64,000 nucleotides of DNA, taken from positions 22,121,501 to 22,185,500 of the forward strand of contig OX485805.1 of assembly GCA_950295325.1 (NCBI GenBank), in the 5' to 3' direction. Below are positions 60,281 to 64,000 of the stretch, piece after piece. A program made the position numbers and the translations under genes. Positions within the stretch are counted from its first letter, which is position 1; every line of letters begins with the position of its first letter. This stretch comes from Polytrichum commune (lineage: Eukaryota > Streptophyta > Polytrichopsida > Polytrichales > Polytrichaceae). The notes beneath the pieces are model-generated. The model did no database searches. It saw only the letters and a program-made list of their open reading frames with translations, and was not told where the DNA came from.

Positions 60281-63200
60281 ATGGCTACCATTAGAGCTCA
60301 TGGATCTTTTGTTCCCTTCATCTTGCCACTCCAAGATGATGGTCATGTGAGTGTTTCAGAGGATTTACTTAGTTTGAGATTCAACCTCCAGATAGGAACC
60401 ATGTATTTAGAACATGAGATGTACTCTGCAGATGGAGAGGTGTATGAAACGATTTTGGTTCCAAAAAATAGAACTGATGTTGGTTTTATGTGGATCTTAG
60501 GACCTGGTTCAATTAGGGTGATAGGACTTTCTGAGTCTCAGATGCAAGCTTCAACTGTCATTTTGACAAACGAATCCGGTACATCCACAGTTCAAATTCC
60601 CTCTATCGCACCTGTTAAGGTGGAACCCCTTGATGATAGTGTGTTTGTGCTATCAGATTCAGAAGATGACATTTGTGCATCTGTTGATCTTTCAAACACA
60701 TCGCCATTTCCATTTAGAAGTGTTCATTCTACTCCTTCCCAACTTCCTATACATGTAGCCAAATCCCCTTGCGGTCTTATGTACAAGAAGGTGGTTCCCC
60801 AAATCTCACCTTCTCAACGTCCTCCACTACACCCTTCACCTTCATCTACAGGGTTGACTATGGTTGATGCCTTGAAGCTGACAAAGTCAAGAAAAAGATC
60901 AAAGTCCGATCTTGCATCCATTGATTTTGACAGTATAGATGTTCGTGAAGTCAAGTACTTACCATCTTCTTTTAATGGTGATGTTTTGTTTCTCTTGCCT
61001 CCTATGGCACTCAAAGCTCCAAGTACGTATGGTCGCTCAATGGACGGCATGGACAAGATGTGCGACGGTCATCCTTGGTGCACCACCAAAACCACGAATA
61101 TCCAAAATGACTTTAGACTGTCATTCCGGCGCTCTACTTGTGCTGGTCATCTCCAATGTCATAATGACTACTGTGATTACATGAATCGCAAAGGGGGCCT
61201 CCGAAACAACACTGAATGGGCCGGTTCAACTCCTATCCCATTTGTTGTGGGTGTTGTTCCCCCTACTAAGTCCACTGTCGAGTGTAAGGTATGTCGGTCC
61301 ACACCTGTGTGCATTGCTTTGTGTAATGCTCGAATCATATACATCCACTCCACATCCGTTGGAATGTCCAGGGCTTGCATTCATCTTGGTGTACATGATC
61401 ACCCTGTGGCCAATGGCACATGCTGTGAATCATTGGACATAGCATACCAATGCGTTGCAAATGAAGTATTGAAAACATCCACAGCAAAAAATTCAGCCAT
61501 AGTTATGGCGGCGAGCAAACAATTCTTGGCCGATTACCTTCTCAAATCTTCCGCAAATGTCGAAGGCCATCACTTGGTTGGTTCATCCCTAGAGGTCGTC
61601 ATGGACAAATTCAGCACTTTTGCGACTCCAAATTGTCGTAACTTTGTATCTGGATCAAAGCGTTTTTTGCGTAGTGGAATGGGAACTATGGATAGTATTA
61701 TGGCGCTCAAAGACCACTCTGCTTTCAAATTCGTCCATGGTAGTCGGTTCCCAGGGCAGTCAAAGGACAAAGTGTTTGTTTTCAAGATGTCTGTAGACCT
61801 TCCAGGTAGTGGTGTGGAGCTTGTGAAGAGGATGCAAGTCGGTGGGGATATGGAGAATTCATGGATTATGTTTGACCATGTCAAACGTTTGAAGGATTGG
61901 ACGACCATGGCTTGCCATGTGTACGACAGTCGATATTGTAAAGTGTTAACTATTGCGTGTTGTGACATGCAATCTGAAGATGGTGCAGCACAAATTCTCT
62001 TTTGGGAAAATTTGAATGCTGTCATGGCAGAAAATGGTGTACCATACGTAAACTTCAAAGGGTTTATGGCTGATAGTGCTCAAGCTAATTGGAATGCGGT
62101 GAGGGCGATTTACGGGGATGGTGATTCAAGTCTACCCATGGTTGCACGTGAGCGTACATGTCTTTTCCATTGGTCCGCAAGCTTGGATAAGGTGACCCAA
62201 AAGTATATCAAACCATCCTTGCAATTTCAACACAAACAAATATGCAAGGATTACAAAGACGCGAAAACAATGGACGACGCTGAGACCAAGTACCATGTGA
62301 TTCGTTCTTGGTGGCTGTCATCTGGAGCTGCCTCCGAGGAAGGCATCCTTGGCCTTTTAGAGTGGTTGGAATTTTGGCACTTTCGTTACAGACAATGGGG
62401 TGGCCATATGCTACTTGTAAGTACATATCAAACTTCATTACTCAATGTAATATATCTTATGTTTTTCTTATCTTTGTCTTTCTGTATTGTTCATAGGATA
62501 TGACAATAGAAGAGCGTACGGGAATGCCAACATGCAACCTTGCAGAGACTGTACACAACAAACAACAAATAGTTTGGGTCGTTCGACCCAAACCTTGTAT
62601 GCAGTTTGGATCGAACGACCCAAATGTGGCAGGCAGTTTGGGTCGTTCGACCCAAACGTGGCAGCCATTTTGGGTTGAACGACCCAAACCTAAATATATA
62701 ATCTATCTTATGTTTGTCTTATCCTTGTATTTGTGTGTTGTTCATAGGATATGACAATAGAAGAGCGTGCGGAAATGCCAACATGCAACCTTGTAGAGAC
62801 TGTACACAACAAATGGCTCCAACAGTCCGGCAACAAGATGACTTGTTTATATGAAGCTACAGTGGACGACATGATCCGTGCTTTCATGCAAATTGCAAAT
62901 TACCGGACATGGTTGAAAGGGGGGTCTGATGGTAAAGGTCCTGATTCGGCATCCTTGAAACTCAAAGCGGCTGCAAGGTGTGGAGATCCAAAAATGTTGG
63001 CCGATGCCATGAAGTCTTATCCAGGGGCAGAAGACGTCAACACTAGAGATTGTGCATTGGAAGGGTCAGAGCTCTTTGGTTCCACCAAACGCAAACTCAA
63101 CCTACCACCGGGTGCTGATTGTGACTCTCATCGACCCGACAAAGTGAACTATTCCATTCCCCGTCCGAACACCCGAGCAACTCGTCAACGCATAGAGGAA

Positions 63201-64000
63201 TCGTTAAGTTCTGCAATTCATGGTGTGGCTCATACTACATCCGTGTTAGAGACTGATTGTCTTGCTTCCAACTGGCACATTGCAAGATTATCACCCAACT
63301 CAGCCAAACGATGTTGGACACTGCAGGCCATCACAGGGACTATATGCAATGCCAAAGTCGGGACTGGGAAACATGGCACACCTGCTCCAACATATAAAGG
63401 GCTCAGGAAGGAATTTCGCTCTCCCAACAATGTGGAGTATGAATTTTGGTTTTGCCCTGACGACATCAAACGTTGTGTGAGTGGCAGTAAGAAGAAATAT
63501 GTGTTGGACTGGCCTATAGTATCCAACACGTGGCCGGTGAAGATAGGTACCAATCTATCGCGAGAGGAGGTTTTGGCACTTGAAGATGCTGGATTTCAAC
63601 TACAGCAGAGGGAGGCATTGTCCCCTCGTCGTAGGCTTTCAACAATCGCAACTCTTCCCATCCCTCGCTCGCATTTTTCTATGCCACCAAACCCGGACGC
63701 CCACCCTACATTCAGGTTTGGGAAGACAGTGCGTCGTAATCCAACAACACCGCTAGCGGATCACAAAAACAAATGGGAGAGCGCCGGACTCATGGAGGGT
63801 TACTATGTGGTTGGGGTCACTGCCATTCCATATCCGGGCTTTGGAGTGATAATCAACATTGTCTCCAAGCAGGATATCACCTACCATGTCACAATTGGCG
63901 ACATCCCGCATTGCACATGCCCGGATTTCACGAAAATGTCCTCTCATGCATTGGGAAAGAAAGAAAAATGGGTGTATTGTAAACATCTTTATTATGTGTT
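60281..64000 (+). CDS. MULE-type transposase with zinc cluster and SWIM finger (3' end outside window)
   Basis: Exon 1 is 60281-62416 (712 codons, phase 0). Exon 2 runs open from 62748 to the window edge (417 codons, no stop), so at least 1,129 residues are encoded. Residues ~261-298 and 335-338 hold Cys/His pairs (CDGHPWC, CAGHLQCHNDYC, CKVC) resembling the WRKY-GCM1 fingers of Mutator-like transposases. The core has D562 (IACCDMQSEDG), D598 (FMADSAQANW) and the CxxH block RTCLFHW (627-630). A Glu in EEGILGLLEWLEFWHF is the likely third acid. The C-terminus has a CxC...CxH SWIM finger (CTCPDF ... YCKH, 63912-63986), typical of MULE and FAR1 proteins. Residues ~120-240 are a Ser/Pro-rich linker. 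The frame is fully open, unlike the other transposon relics, so the gene may be functional or recently active. Its TIRs were not found. Confidence 0.85.
62417..62747 (+). other. Transposase intron with duplicated splice acceptor
   Basis: The donor is CTT|GTAAGT at 62417. Two nearly identical acceptors, each TTGTTCATAG|GATATGAC, lie at 62497 and 62748. Only the second leads into the long open frame, and it keeps phase 0. The first leads through the palindrome array to a TGA at about 62752, so using it would truncate the protein. Confidence 0.85.
62446..62813 (+). repeat. 117-bp direct duplication (intron end plus exon start) flanking palindrome array 2
   Basis: 62446-62562 and 62697-62813 are the same intron-end and exon-start sequence, offset by 251 bp with about ten differences. 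Both carry ATCTTATGTTT, TTCATAGGATATGACAATAG, AAGAGCGT and ATGCCAACATGCAACCTT. The palindrome array sits exactly between the two copies. The duplication looks like a by-product of array insertion or expansion. Confidence 0.92.
62573..62688. repeat. Palindrome array 2: four 20-bp palindromes at exact 32-bp spacing
   Basis: TTTGGGTCG-NN-CGACCCAAA or one-base variants occur at 62573, 62605, 62637 and 62669, with centres TT, AA, TT and AA. The second and fourth have one arm change each (TTTGGATCG, TTTGGGTTG). The 12-bp spacers are CCTTGTATGCAG, TGTGGCAGGCAG and CGTGGCAGCCAT. It has the same unit, spacing and copy number as array 1 at 57630-57745, about 5 kb away, and lies in the intron of the transposase gene. 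Confidence 0.95.

Noticed and set aside
62497-62754. First acceptor at 62497 as the true start of transposase exon 2
   Set aside because: It leads through the palindrome array to a TGA, whereas the acceptor at 62748 opens 417 codons with the SWIM finger.
1-64000. rRNA, tRNA and telomere-type repeats
   Set aside because: None was recognised on reading either strand. A tRNA scan would be needed to exclude a degenerate tRNA.

Overview
The window looks like nuclear DNA of a land plant. It is AT-rich and has spliceosomal introns with GT..AG borders, plant-type genes, and dense MITEs and degenerate transposons. It encodes a plant-type CENP-C and a sphingolipid delta-4 desaturase. The exact lineage cannot be read from the sequence; a non-seed plant (bryophyte, lycophyte or fern) is a weak inference from the compact introns and unusual mobile genes. 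Only four loci have a convincing multi-exon or long coding structure. Most other open frames are short and sit in repeats.

Layout. 1-20 kb: repeat-rich DNA with no intact gene. It holds a 5-unit satellite with a dimeric higher-order pattern (6.08-6.94 kb), several MITE copies, a 175-bp foldback (13.1 kb), a patchwork of segmental duplications (13.4-16.9 kb) and a Ty1/copia RNase H relic (18.3-18.7 kb). 20.5-27.6 kb (minus): a 14-exon gene for kinetochore protein CENP-C, ending in a textbook CENP-C motif, with a CpG-rich promoter containing a repeated 187-bp block. 28.6-34.6 kb: repeats, including a 0.7-kb inverted-repeat element, tandem repeats and a second foldback. 34.66-37.03 kb (minus): a 3-exon sphingolipid delta-4 desaturase with all three histidine boxes. 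38.9-53 kb: MITEs with 3-bp TTA/TAA target duplications, tandem duplications and a hAT transposase relic.

53.5-64 kb is the most unusual part. Two genes lie head to head across a 522-bp gap. On the minus strand is an 8-exon gene (59758 to 53566; 1,173 codons if its three in-frame stops are read through). It resembles a ParB-like domain joined to a permuted (beta-order) amino-methyltransferase domain with a degenerate catalytic motif. On the plus strand is a MULE-type transposase (60281 to the window end) with an N-terminal Cys/His zinc cluster, DDE-type core residues and a C-terminal SWIM zinc finger.

The first intron of each of these two genes carries an array of four 20-bp palindromes, TTTGGGTCG-NN-CGACCCAAA, at exactly 32-bp spacing. 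The minus-strand gene's intron also holds long perfect palindromes centred on GTTAAC, a decaying ~64-bp tandem array built on the same palindrome, and a 632-bp direct copy of the gene's own methyltransferase exons with no difference seen. My reading (inference) is a composite mobile element that pairs a MULE transposase with a ParB/methyltransferase-like protein and shares cis-acting palindromic arrays.
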